This document shows positions 1 through 7,144 of a stretch of 45,437 bases of DNA, piece after piece. Origin of the DNA: Candidatus Rokuibacteriota bacterium. Lineage in GTDB: Bacteria; Methylomirabilota; Methylomirabilia; Rokubacteriales; CSP1-6. The position numbers and the translations under genes are program-made. The notes under the pieces are model-generated. The model saw only the letters and a program-made list of their open reading frames with translations, was not told where the DNA came from and ran no database searches. Position 1 is the stretch's first letter; each line of letters opens with the position of its first letter. Location: positions 1-45,437 of the forward strand of contig JAHFDN010000024.1 in the NCBI GenBank assembly GCA_023248995.1. Direction: 5' to 3'.

Positions 1-506
1 CCGGCCGGTGGCTCCCATCGTGTGGGCGACATACGTCTCCGTGTTAATGACTGTGATGTTATCGGAGCCCTGGTTTGTCACATAGACCGCTTTCCCGTCG
101 GGGAGACAGCGATCCCGTGGGGAAGCTTGCCGACCTTGACTTTCGCCAGAACCCTGCGGCTTGGCACGTCGATCACCCAGACATCCTCGGACTCTTCGTT
201 GACGACGTATGCCCTGGTGGCCGGTGTGGCCCCGGGCCCCTGGGCCTTGGCCAAGTACTCGAGGACCGCTTCCTGGTTCTTGCGGGAGGTCGAGATCGGG
301 CACCCGAACCCGATCATCCGGTTGATGATCTGCTGCCATTCGCCCCGGGTCAGGTGCTTTGCCCGCGCTCGCTCGGCGGTATGGCACAGGGTACAGTTCC
401 CCAGGAAGACTTGCTCTCCCTCATCGCCGGCCACGCTCCGCGAGGGTGACACCAGCGAGAGCGCAAAGAGCAGCAGCAACGCCACAGATACCGGGCGCCA
501 CGTCAT
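1..506 (-). pseudogene. Cytochrome c/YVTN beta-propeller protein, frameshifted and cut by the window edge
   Basis: The frame opens at ATG 506 with AGGAG seven bases upstream and a Sec signal peptide. It then has one haem c site (CTLCH) followed by a beta-propeller of YVTN type (AYVVNEESEDVWVIDVPSRR, then LPHGIAVSP). The original frame ends at a TGA at 78-80, but the family consensus continues at once in the next frame (DGKAVYVTNQGSDNITVIN) up to position 1. Restoring one C in the CCCC run near 108-111 would join the two halves. So this is either a real frameshift or a sequencing or assembly slip in a homopolymer. In the family such proteins are secreted and may bind substrates or pass electrons. 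It is the last gene of a leftward set with the haem-tagged barrel and the lipoprotein upstream. Its substrate cannot be told. Confidence 0.8.
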
Positions 507-580
507 GACGGTTCTCCTTGGTTGAGTCAGGTTGCGGGGAGGGCCGCCACTGACCCTCCCCGCCATCTTATGCCCGCCCG

Positions 581-2092
581 TTAGAATCCCAAGCTGGCGC
601 GGACCGTGAAGAAGTTCTCATTGATCTTCTGACTGGTGGGGGTGCTGAGGTTGTTCCGAAACTCGTGGCGACTATACTCGGTGAGGAGCTTGAAGTTCTC
701 GAGCACGTACCACTGAATCCCCCCGACCGCAGCCCACTCGCGGGGTCTGACTGGCCCGGTAACGCCGCCGTCGCCGGTGTCGTCGAATCGATTGCCGCGA
801 ATCCAGTCATAGCGGCCGTAGAGGATCACCGGCTTGACAATCTTCCAGTTGAGCTGGCTGAATCCTCCCCACCAGGAAAAGCTCTTCTTAAAGCCGGTGG
901 GATCGCTCTCCCGGTTGAAAAGCGCCTGCATCTCGAGCCACAGTGGGACGTCCCAGGGCTCCAGACTCAGCGTCAGATCGGGGCCGACACTGGAGAGACT
1001 ATTCCTGCGCTGAGCCCCCGCGAAGATTCCGCTAGCGTTGATGTTGATCCCGATAGACCCATCGTCGCGACTGGCATCATCGTACGTGTCCGGACTCTTG
1101 TAGCCGAACACCCCAAGCGTCTGCCCCCACCAGTGGATCGCCAGCCGACCAAAGAAGTCCTTCTCGGTGTTTGCATCGGCGTTAACGTTGCTCCCATTCG
1201 CGATCCCAAGATGGTACTCCAGAACGAACGCCTCCGGCTTCGCGAGATCGGTCAGAACCCCCAAGGGCACAAGGACGCCATTCAGGGCCACCTGGATCTG
1301 GGGCTCGCCGAAGCGAAAGAAGCGGTCCTCCTCGCCCGTGCCGGTAAGCAGGTTGTCGATCGTGGTCGGGCTCAAGAGGTCGAGCGCGCGCCGCCGATAG
1401 ATCAGGTACGGACGGGCCGAGAGTCGGCGCCCCTCGGGGGAAAAGCCGAAAGGCAGCTCATCCACACCGCCCAGGATGTTAAGGCTATCCACGGGGGCCA
1501 TCGTCTCGGGTAGCAGGCTATTCCAGAGAAGCTTTCCCTTCTCGAAAGTCGGACTCTCCGTCTCGAACTGGATGTCGCGCCGAAATTCTCGTTCAGTCGA
1601 GTTTGCGTCGCCCGGTCCTGTTGGGCGGTCGTTAGCGGGCGCTTTCGTCTCGAACATTGGGAACTCCAGGAAGGTCGAGAGATGCCTCCCAAAGGGGGCT
1701 GCGACAAACAGCTCGACCGCGTTCATATCCAGGCTGCTACCCGTCTGATTGGCTCTAGTCCCATCAGACGCTCTCCGCCGGATCTCTTGGGAGTCAAAGC
1801 CCGCAGACGCCGTGACGGCCAGCGGCGGGATCGCCGGGATGGAAAGAGCTTGCATTGCCAGCTCGATATCTTTCATCGTCGGCTCGAGGTCCCGCCCGTT
1901 TAGCCGGCGATAGCCGCTCATCTTGAAACTCCACCCGGTGGCGTTCAGTGCGGGCCACGCCGAGTGACAGGTAGAACAGGTCACGCCATACCGGCGCGCG
2001 AACGCCGGGATGGCCCACGCCGGCGGCGACCACAGGAGGATCGTTCCGCTCCACACGGCGAGGACCAACCACAACCATCCTACTCTTCGCAT
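581..2092 (-). CDS. Outer-membrane-type beta-barrel protein with N-terminal haem c motif
   Basis: The 503-residue protein starts at ATG 2092, chosen because AGGAG lies seven bases upstream and a clean signal peptide (MRRVGWLWLVLAVWSGTILL) follows. Just after the cleavage region is CSTCH, a single haem-binding CxxCH (about residues 38-42), then a GWSFKMSGYR segment. The remaining roughly 400 residues alternate polar and aromatic positions and end in Phe (VRASLGF), the usual signature of a transmembrane beta-barrel inserted by BAM. I read it as a porin-like outer-membrane protein carrying one haem, possibly an electron conduit or a cytochrome-tagged porin. No exact family is named. It lies 26 bp after the lipoprotein gene and 74 bp before the cytochrome/propeller gene, all leftward, so the three are probably one operon. 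Confidence 0.75.
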   Translation of the reverse strand: MRRVGWLWLVLAVWSGTILLWSPPAWAIPAFARRYGVTCSTCHSAWPALNATGWSFKMSGYRRLNGRDLEPTMKDIELAMQALSIPAIPPLAVTASAGFDSQEIRRRASDGTRANQTGSSLDMNAVELFVAAPFGRHLSTFLEFPMFETKAPANDRPTGPGDANSTEREFRRDIQFETESPTFEKGKLLWNSLLPETMAPVDSLNILGGVDELPFGFSPEGRRLSARPYLIYRRRALDLLSPTTIDNLLTGTGEEDRFFRFGEPQIQVALNGVLVPLGVLTDLAKPEAFVLEYHLGIANGSNVNADANTEKDFFGRLAIHWWGQTLGVFGYKSPDTYDDASRDDGSIGININASGIFAGAQRRNSLSSVGPDLTLSLEPWDVPLWLEMQALFNRESDPTGFKKSFSWWGGFSQLNWKIVKPVILYGRYDWIRGNRFDDTGDGGVTGPVRPREWAAVGGIQWYVLENFKLLTEYSRHEFRNNLSTPTSQKINENFFTVRASLGF

Positions 2093-2118
2093 GACGCGTC
2101 TCCTTTTGGGTGTCAGCG

Positions 2119-2634
2119 TTATCTGGGGCGAAGGTCGAACCACCCGTCCGAGACCGGGCCCTCGCAGTCCTTCCCGTGATAGGCCCCGACGAGCGTGGTC
2201 CCGCTGAACTCTGCCCAGCCCTCGAAAGTTCCGAGGCACTCGGCCGCGGTATTCTCCATCCGCACTTGCCACCGCCGCCCGATTGCTCCGACCACTCCGG
2301 TGAGTGCACCACCTCCCCCCGTTCTGAGCTTCCAGGTTCCCGACAGGTTTGATTCACCTCGCACGAGGGAAAACGTCACGTCCCCTTCTCCCCGGCTGTC
2401 GCGATACCGCCCGACCCACACGCTCGCGCCGGTCGGTGTCGGCGCCGCGAGCGGTGAAGCCTTCGCTTGGGGTAAGTCGGACGGGGTGGGTTCCGAGGCC
2501 GGCTTGGTCCCGATCTTCACGTACATGGGGTCCAGGGTCTTCCCGGGGAGCGGGCTACAGCCCGTGAGCGTCGCGATGGTGACCATGCTGGTTCCGAAGA
2601 TCCCGATCAGCACGCTCCGCTGTCGTTGACTCAC
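2119..2634 (-). CDS. Lipoprotein of unknown function
   Basis: I place the start at GTG 2634 (GGAGG four bases upstream), giving 171 residues; an in-frame ATG at 2700 would add 22 residues with no signal-like character. The N-terminus is a lipoprotein signal with lipobox LTGC. It is followed by a Pro/Ala/Ser-rich linker and a compact beta-rich domain of about 100 residues (WVGRYRDSRGEGDVTFSL ... GTWKLR ... GAYHGKDCEGPVSDGWFDL) with two Cys that could pair. The family is not recognised; the fold looks like a small beta-sandwich or lipocalin-like binding domain, which is a guess. It is the first gene of the leftward set that also holds the haem-tagged barrel and the cytochrome/propeller protein, so a role in that envelope redox complex is plausible. 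Confidence 0.65.
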   Translation of the reverse strand: MSQRQRSVLIGIFGTSMVTIATLTGCSPLPGKTLDPMYVKIGTKPASEPTPSDLPQAKASPLAAPTPTGASVWVGRYRDSRGEGDVTFSLVRGESNLSGTWKLRTGGGGALTGVVGAIGRRWQVRMENTAAECLGTFEGWAEFSGTTLVGAYHGKDCEGPVSDGWFDLRPR

Positions 2635-2785
2635 GATGCCTCCCTCAGTCGGCTTCGAGTCAAAACCAAAGTCCGTTGACGGAGCACCCGGAGGCTCCAT
2701 AGGAAGCTGAGCACCTCGATTGGCGGGTCGCCGAGCCCCCGGTTGCGAAACGGGTGGTCGGCCGAGTGGCCCCGACGCCGGTCTG

Positions 2786-3415
2786 TCACAGGAAGCCGTA
2801 GGTGGTGGCGTGCGCTACGGCCTCGAGCCGGCTGTGAACGCCGAGCTTGCCAAGGATGTTCTGGACGTGATTTCTGACCGTGGCCGAACTCACGTTCAGC
2901 TTGGCCGCCATGGCTTTCGTGCTCGCCCCGTTCCTCATGAACCGAAGAATTTCCACCTCCCGGCGCGTCAAGGGGGGCGAGCGGTCAGACAAGGTAGCCA
3001 CCGGGATGGGATTGGACTGGGTCAACCATTCACGTCGGAGGTCTATCTCGTGAGAGGCCGTGACGTCCCGGATGAAGTGGACGGTAGTCCGGAGCCCATT
3101 CCGGGCGTTGGGGACCACCAGGATGCTCACGTCGAGCCAGATGGGTTTGCCGGCCTTAGTGCGGGTCGCCATTTCGAAGTGCTGGACCGGCTCCCCCATC
3201 TTCACGAGCGTCTGGACGCGGCAGTCCCGGTAGCAAAGGCGGTTTCCCGCGGCATCCCGTCCGACGAAGACATCACAGCAGGGCCGGCCGACCACCTCCT
3301 GGGCCGAATAGCCGAGGATCTTTTCGGCGGATCGGTTCCATAGGGCGATCTGTCCTTCGGGAGTGATGGCGTAGACACCGTCAGCGGTGTTGCTAAGCAG
3401 CTCGTCTAGGTCCAT
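2786..3415 (-). CDS. PAS-LuxR transcriptional regulator with Cys-rich PAS domain (copy 1)
   Basis: The 209-residue protein has an N-terminal PAS domain (about 1-125; LWNRSAEKILGYSAQEVVG) and a C-terminal LuxR/GerE helix-turn-helix (about 145-209; LTRREVEILRFM, then SSATVRNHVQNILGKL). The start at ATG 3415 is taken because the second copy at 4267 begins with the same MDLDEL sequence; GAGGGG lies upstream. In the PAS domain Cys46, Cys47, Cys61 and Cys65 are conserved in both copies, which would suit a metal, haem or redox centre, though this is inference. It has no receiver domain, so it probably senses in the cytoplasm and binds DNA directly. Its twin lies 850 bp away on the other strand, making a back-to-back pair. 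Confidence 0.88.
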   Translation of the reverse strand: MDLDELLSNTADGVYAITPEGQIALWNRSAEKILGYSAQEVVGRPCCDVFVGRDAAGNRLCYRDCRVQTLVKMGEPVQHFEMATRTKAGKPIWLDVSILVVPNARNGLRTTVHFIRDVTASHEIDLRREWLTQSNPIPVATLSDRSPPLTRREVEILRFMRNGASTKAMAAKLNVSSATVRNHVQNILGKLGVHSRLEAVAHATTYGFL

Positions 3416-3532
3416 GGGGCCCCTCGCTGAGTCCCAACATCGCCTTCGCCTCTCCTCTTTTTGGTCGGTCCGTGCGATCCGCAGTGGAGATTGCAAAAGA
3501 AGGCCCAGCTCCCCCAACGGCTCCAGACAGGG

Positions 3533-3796
3533 TCAATCCCGGAGGCAACCCTCCTGGCAGCCGCTGCGGCCGGGCCAGAGCGAGCAGCGCTTTACTCGCA
3601 GGATCGGGTGGCGGAAGAGCGCAGTGACCGCTGCCCATCCGGCGGCCGCGCCCACCGTCGCCGCTGTCCCCGTCTCGGGGCACATGAGACGCTGTGGCGC
3701 GCGGAACCGGACAAAGACCGCACCGGCCACCGGCACTAGGACGTAAAGCACACCGATGCCCACGATCGCAGCCAGAACGATCCACGGAGCAGCCAT
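3533..3796 (-). CDS. Small one-span membrane protein with C-terminal Cys cluster
   Basis: The 87-residue protein begins at ATG 3796 behind GGAGGG. One strong transmembrane helix (WIVLAAIVGIGVLYVLVPVA) is followed by CPETG, a short helical stretch and a tail with three Cys (CSLWPGRSGCQEGC). The pattern CPE(T/N)G ... CSxWPxRxxCxxxC is one I associate with small membrane proteins of unknown function in related environmental genomes. The four Cys could bind a metal or form disulfides, depending on which side of the membrane the tail lies. It sits in the gap between the two PAS-LuxR copies and reads in the same direction as copy 1, so it may be regulated by one of them. Confidence 0.65.
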   Translation of the reverse strand: MAAPWIVLAAIVGIGVLYVLVPVAGAVFVRFRAPQRLMCPETGTAATVGAAAGWAAVTALFRHPILRVKRCSLWPGRSGCQEGCLRD

Positions 3797-4266
3797 GGCA
3801 CCCTCCCACACGAAGATTTAAGCTATTCTCCTGCGGCATTCGAAGCAGAAGCCATAGGGCGATCGTCTCAATTTAATAGAATCAATGACCTACCGAGGCT
3901 GGAGCACACCCTCCAAACTTGCTCGCCCGATTGTGGCGGCTGGTGGGCTGTCGGGGGGGAGGATCACGCATGCCAGGCCGCGAGGCGCTTACTCACAGGC
4001 ATCTTTGACTGATTTTGCTGGCCGCTTCCGGCTAATTCTTTAGGCTACTGGGGGACGTTCAGGGGGAAAGCCCGGCGGGCCGGCGATACGGACAGTTCGC
4101 GGACAGCGTCCGGAAAGCGATGCAGTGATAAGGGCTTAAAGCGGCCTCTTGGGTGGGGAACCCAACGCGACACACTGGACACAACATCCTGCACCAGGCC
4201 ACCAGCATCCCTCTTGCTAGTGCCTTTGACTCAGGATAACCTTGTCCGGGCTCCCGAGGGATGCTT
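3797..4266. other. Gene-free divergent control region between the two PAS-LuxR regulators
   Basis: No convincing coding frame is seen on either strand. The stretch near 3820-3900 is visibly richer in A and T than the neighbouring genes and probably holds the leftward promoter(s) for the small membrane protein and PAS-LuxR copy 1. The part from about 4000 to 4266 should hold the promoter of copy 2. I could not assign clear -35/-10 boxes or operators. Confidence 0.4.
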
Positions 4267-4902
4267 ATGGACCTGGACGAACTGATCAGCAATACCGCCG
4301 ACGGTGTCTGCGCAATCACCTCCGAAGGCAAGATTACGCTGTGGAACCGGTTCGCCGAGAAGATGATGGGCTACCCGGCCCGGGAGGCGCTCGGCCGGCC
4401 CTGCTGTGATGTCTTCGTCGGACGGGATGCGGCGAGAAACCGCCTTTGCTACCGGGGCTGCCACGTCCAGACGCTCGTGAAGATGGGGGAGCCGGTCCAG
4501 CACTTCGAAATGGCAACCCGCACCAAGGCCGGCAAGCCCATCTGGCTCGACGTGAGCATCCTGGTGATTCCGGGCTCGCGGAACGGGGTCCAGACGACCG
4601 TCCACCTCTTCCGCGACGTGACGGTCACTCACGAAATGGAAGCCGTGCTGCGGGAGCGGCTGGCTCAGGCTAGGCCGGTCCCGGCGGCCGTCCCGGGCGA
4701 ACCGTCCAGCACCCCGCTGACGCGCCGGGAGGTCGAGATTCTTCGGCTCATGACGAGCGGGGCGAACACCAAGACCATGGCCGCCCGGCTCCACGTCAGC
4801 CGGGCCACCGTCAGAAATCACGTCCAGAATATCTTCGGGAAGCTCGGCGTCCACAGCCGGCTCGAGGCCGTGGCCCACGTGACGACGCACGGCCTTCTCT
4901 AG
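4267..4902 (+). CDS. PAS-LuxR transcriptional regulator with Cys-rich PAS domain (copy 2)
   Basis: This 211-residue paralogue matches copy 1 along its whole length: MDLDELISNTADGV, the PAS core, the Cys46/47/61/65 set in RPCCDVF and LCYRGC, and the LuxR helix-turn-helix (LTRREVEILRLM, ATVRNHVQNIFGKL). ATG 4267 is preferred over ATG 4261 because the homologue starts there. The main differences are in the linker between PAS and the DNA-binding domain. The pair probably came from a local inverted duplication and may bind similar sites. The genes downstream are a decayed ABC-protein relic and repeats, so no local target is obvious on that side. Confidence 0.88.
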   Translation: MDLDELISNTADGVCAITSEGKITLWNRFAEKMMGYPAREALGRPCCDVFVGRDAARNRLCYRGCHVQTLVKMGEPVQHFEMATRTKAGKPIWLDVSILVIPGSRNGVQTTVHLFRDVTVTHEMEAVLRERLAQARPVPAAVPGEPSSTPLTRREVEILRLMTSGANTKTMAARLHVSRATVRNHVQNIFGKLGVHSRLEAVAHVTTHGLL

Positions 4903-4966
4903 CGCGCGTCGCGCTTCAGGATTTCTCAGTGCGGCAGGGCGACCCCCAAGTTCTCTGGGGGGACGC

Positions 4967-5216
4967 TTGCGGCATCGGGTGATCAGCCGCTCGAGGTCCG
5001 TCAGGGTAGGTGCCTCGGACGAGGGCGAGTATCTGATCCACGCCATCTTCGTCCTGCCCTCCGCGGTCCTGAACTACCGCAGAAAACGGCTGGTGGAGCT
5101 CACAGCAAGAGAACGGCTCCCCGCGACCTACCCGGCAAAGGAGGTCGTTGAAGAAGGCGCTCGGCTTGACGATTCCGCAGTCGGTGCTGATCCGGGCGGA
5201 TGAGGTGATCCAGTAG
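4967..5216 (+). pseudogene. Relic of an ABC-type substrate-binding protein gene (internal deletion)
   Basis: Two pieces of an ABC_sub_bind-type protein (PF04392-like, the family of solute-binding proteins often called tryptophan/tyrosine transport) lie in different frames. From about 5012 one reads FVLPSAVLNYRRKRLVELTA then RERLPATYPAKEVVEEG, the region that normally precedes the family's last third. At 5151 a second frame reads KKALGLTIPQSVLIRADEVI and stops at TAG 5214, the usual C-terminal end of the family. The segment between is missing and the join is out of frame, so the gene is dead. A second relic of the same family end lies at 6126-6256. Confidence 0.75.
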
Positions 5217-5450
5217 CCCAGGATGGTAGAGGGCACCCCCGATGGCAGGGCAAGGCGCGCAAGGTTCTAGGCGACGGGCTATGAAGGAACTATGCAGTAG
5301 CGGGACCGAAGCGGCCCAAAGGGGTCCTAAGCGGTAATCTCGTAAATCATCGTCGCCTTTGTCTCCGTTCGGATCGCTTCGGCTGGCTTCGCGGCTGGAC
5401 TTGCCCTCATAACCCAAAGGTCGTCGGTTCAAATCCGACCCCCGCAACCA
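5151..5450 (+). repeat. Direct repeat copy A (about 300 bp)
   Basis: This stretch is strongly similar along its length to 6196-6491 (copy B), and its last part to 10318-10472 (copy C). It contains, in order, the last codons of an ABC substrate-binding protein, about 180 bases of conserved non-coding DNA, and the 3' half of an initiator-type tRNA ending in CCA at 5450. Similarity to copy B ends exactly at that CCA. Antisense frames over the tRNA part are spurious. Confidence 0.85.
5396..5450 (+). pseudogene. 3' half of an initiator tRNA-Met-like sequence (copy A)
   Basis: Anticodon loop CTCATAA (5406-5412, anticodon CAT), variable-loop bases AGGTC, a perfect T arm (GTCGG/TTCAAAT/CCGAC, 5423-5439), acceptor 3' strand CCCCGCA, then ACCA ending at 5450. 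The A at position 72 is an initiator-tRNA hallmark. The two inner pairs of the anticodon stem are C-C mismatches, and I find no D arm or 5' acceptor strand (expected GCGGGG). It is therefore a fragment, not a working tRNA. It is probably a former integration site or a duplicated tRNA tail, and is followed at once by a terminator. Confidence 0.7.
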
Positions 5451-5461
5451 CTAGGTAGCGA

Positions 5462-5499
5462 AAACCAAATGGGGCGACTCGGTCGCCCCTTTGGTTTGT
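5462..5499 (+). terminator. Hairpin terminator after tRNA-like copy A
   Basis: A 16-bp stem (AAACCAAA, bulged T, GGGGCGAC pairing with GTCGCCCCTTTGGTTT) has a short loop and a T-rich 3' arm. It begins 12 bases after the CCA end of the tRNA remnant. Confidence 0.7.
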
Positions 5500-5552
5500 C
5501 TGCAGTGCAGTCAAATGGTGCAGTCCGGTGCACAATGGTGTACAATACGGGC

Positions 5553-5810
5553 ATGGCCGAAACCGAAAGATCTGTTCGTCAAAGCGTGTCAATTCCGACC
5601 GGTATCGCCAGGCGTGTGCGCGCGTTGGCCAAGACGAGGAAGACGAGCGCCAATCGCGTGCTCGTAGATTTGATCGAGGCCGGTCTTCAATCCAAAGAAG
5701 GCGAGAAGGAACGTTTCTTTTTGCTCGTGAATCGACTTACTGAATCTCGAGACGCTGCCGAGCGGCAGCGATTGAAAGAAGAACTTGCGCGGATGACATT
5801 CGGTGATTGA
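5553..5810 (+). CDS. Ribbon-helix-helix DNA-binding protein (antitoxin-like)
   Basis: The 85-residue protein (MAETERSVRQSVSIPTGIAR...) has the short beta-strand plus two-helix pattern of ribbon-helix-helix proteins near its N-terminus (VSIPTGIARRVRALAKTRKT, then ANRVLVDLIEAGLQ), followed by a charged helix rich in Glu and Arg. Such proteins bind operators as dimers and often act as antitoxins. ATG 5553 fits the domain start; ATG 5535 would add six residues. The stop overlaps the start of the next gene (TGATG), so the two are translated together. The pair sits between direct repeats A and B and is visibly less GC-rich than the flanking genes, which suggests recent transfer. Confidence 0.7.
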   Translation: MAETERSVRQSVSIPTGIARRVRALAKTRKTSANRVLVDLIEAGLQSKEGEKERFFLLVNRLTESRDAAERQRLKEELARMTFGD

Positions 5811-6052
5811 TGCCGAAGATTCGGTGGACCAATCTTCCACCGATTCTCCGTCAGCACCTCTTCGATCGGGTAGCGGATCGGAAAATACCGGCTGAAGACC
5901 TTTATACGCTGAAACTGTGGCGCGAATCTGAGCCGGAGGGGCCTGACGGTCCTTGGTACAAAGACTTCGGATCGTTCAAGATTTGTGGCGAAGGTGAGTT
6001 TCCAAAGACATTCCTGTTGAAGGGGCAAGCTGCAAAAGGAAGGTCACTGTAG
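5810..6052 (+). CDS. Small protein coupled to the ribbon-helix-helix gene; candidate partner or toxin
   Basis: The 80-residue protein starts at ATG 5810, overlapping the upstream stop by one base. It begins MPKIRWTNLPPILRQHLFDR and contains a Trp/Tyr/Gly-rich segment (EGPDGPWYKDFGSFKICGEG) before a short basic end. I do not recognise a known toxin fold: it lacks the core signatures of RelE, PIN or MazF toxins as far as I can see. The coupling to a ribbon-helix-helix regulator and the position between repeats suggest a toxin-antitoxin-like or other two-gene cassette. Function is unknown; partner status is inference from gene arrangement. Confidence 0.6.
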   Translation: MPKIRWTNLPPILRQHLFDRVADRKIPAEDLYTLKLWRESEPEGPDGPWYKDFGSFKICGEGEFPKTFLLKGQAAKGRSL

Positions 6053-6125
6053 ACGGATCGTTGTCCGGGTCAGAAACTTCGTCGACGCGGCCGAAACGTC
6101 GCCTCATCGCACTTGCGTGGAAGGG

Positions 6126-6256
6126 GCCAAGCGCGCGGACCTGCCCGTGGAGCAGCCGACGAAGTTCGAGCTAGTCATCAACCTCAAAACCGCAAGGCCC
6201 TCGGCCTGACGATCCCGCCGTCTGTCCTGATCGGGGCGGATGAGGTGATCCAATAG
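6126..6256 (+). pseudogene. Relic of an ABC-type substrate-binding protein 3' end (frameshifted)
   Basis: From 6126 the frame reads AKRADLPVEQPTKFELVINL then KTA. After that one base is missing (AAG has become AG near 6195) and the family end continues in the next frame as ALGLTIPPSVLIGADEVI, stopping at TAG 6254. These are the last roughly 45 residues of the ABC_sub_bind family, the same end found in the relic at 4967-5216. Nothing upstream in 6053-6125 looks like the rest of the gene. Confidence 0.75.
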
Positions 6257-6491
6257 CCCGGGATGGTAGAGGGCGCCCCGCGATGGCAGGGCAAGGCGCG
6301 CAAGGTTCTAGGAGCCGGCCTATGAAGGAACTATGAAGTAGCGGGACCGAAGCGGTGCGAAGGCGTCCTAGCGACCAATCTCGTAAGTCCTCGTCGCCTT
6401 TGTCTCCGTTCGGATCGCTTCGGCTGGCTTCGCGGCTGGACTTGCCCTCATAACCCAAAGGTCGTCGGTTCAAATCCGACCCCCGCAACCA
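6196..6491 (+). repeat. Direct repeat copy B (about 300 bp)
   Basis: This matches 5151-5450 (copy A) with scattered substitutions and a few small indels: ABC-protein 3' end, conserved non-coding spacer, tRNA 3' half, CCA end at 6491. Copies A and B flank the ribbon-helix-helix gene pair. After 6491 the two copies share no further sequence, though each is followed by its own hairpin. From 6538 to 6673 I see nothing further. Confidence 0.85.
6437..6491 (+). pseudogene. 3' half of an initiator tRNA-Met-like sequence (copy B)
   Basis: Identical to copy A over its tRNA part: loop CTCATAA at 6447-6453 with anticodon CAT, T arm from 6464, acceptor strand CCCCGCA and ACCA ending at 6491. The same two inner mismatches spoil the anticodon stem and no 5' half is present. 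That both copies share these defects means the damage came before the duplication. Confidence 0.7.
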
Positions 6492-6497
6492 GGGACG

Positions 6498-6537
6498 ACG
6501 AAGGGTTAGCGATCAGTTCGCTAACCCCTTCGTGTTT
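6498..6537 (+). terminator. Hairpin terminator after tRNA-like copy B
   Basis: ACGAAGGGTTAGCGA (6498-6512) pairs with TCGCTAACCCCTTCGT (6518-6533) with one bulge and a five-base loop, and GTTTT follows. The stem is different in sequence from the one after copy A, so it was not part of the duplicated unit. Confidence 0.75.
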
Positions 6538-6673
6538 TCTGCTCCCATTTTTGACCCGTGAGGCAGTGATTCAAAGGTCGTCTTTGGGTCACACCCAAAG
6601 GATTCCTCCTGGGGCCAGGGGGCGCCCACTCTGAGAAAAGGACAACCAGCAGGTAGGGGGAACTGTGCTAGAC

Positions 6674-7144
6674 CTACACCTGGCGAGACTTAGTGATGGC
6701 TGCGCGATGAAAGGGAGATCGGACGAGGAGGTCGCGGGATGGATGTTTCTCTGGTTCCCTGTCGAAGACCAGTGCGTCTTCCCGAGTTGGGAACACGGCC
6801 ATCACCCCACTCACGCGGATCATTGTGAGGACAGCGAGCAACTCTCCGGACATCGCGCAGGCCCGCAGCTCGCCTCTGGCCGCGCGAGCTCGTGCCGCGG
6901 CCACCGCCAATTCGCCCCAGACGACGCTGTCAATGTAGGCAACGCCCCCCATGTCCGCCACGAGCCGAGTATTCCCCTTGTCGAGGAGATCTTGGAGCGT
7001 TTGTTTCAACTCCATCCCCGACGCCGCGTTCAAGTCCCCATTGGGGACCACGACCGCGACCTGATTCACCTGCATAACTTCGATATTCGTTCCTGGCATA
7101 CCAGAAGGCGAGGAGCGCAGCGGCATCCCGACCAGTTGATTCAC
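6674..7144 (-). CDS. STAS-domain protein (anti-sigma factor antagonist type)
   Basis: The 156-residue protein carries a STAS domain at about 22-120: VAVVVPNGDLNAASGMELKQ, then LVADMGGVAYIDSVVWGELA, then an end typical of SpoIIAA/RsbV relatives. The serine in YIDS is at the position phosphorylated in that family. Such proteins work by partner switching with anti-sigma factors or kinases. The GTG start at 7144 overlaps the stop of the upstream gene (GTGA), so the two are coupled. The last 35 residues (RDLLVRSPFHRAAITKSRQV) are an extension I do not recognise. No anti-sigma kinase or phosphatase is in the window. Confidence 0.8.
   Translation of the reverse strand: MNQLVGMPLRSSPSGMPGTNIEVMQVNQVAVVVPNGDLNAASGMELKQTLQDLLDKGNTRLVADMGGVAYIDSVVWGELAVAAARARAARGELRACAMSGELLAVLTMIRVSGVMAVFPTREDALVFDREPEKHPSRDLLVRSPFHRAAITKSRQV

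Noticed and set aside
5396-5450. A functional tRNA or tmRNA
   Set aside because: No D arm or 5' acceptor strand, two mismatches in the anticodon stem, and no tag-peptide frame or tmRNA-type acceptor; only the 3' half of an initiator-type tRNA is present.
5100-5592. Minus-strand frames with GSDLNRRPLGYEG and GVGFEPTTFGL over the repeats
   Set aside because: They are antisense readings of the tRNA T arm and anticodon arm, a well known source of spurious proteins; the same happens at 6171-6488.
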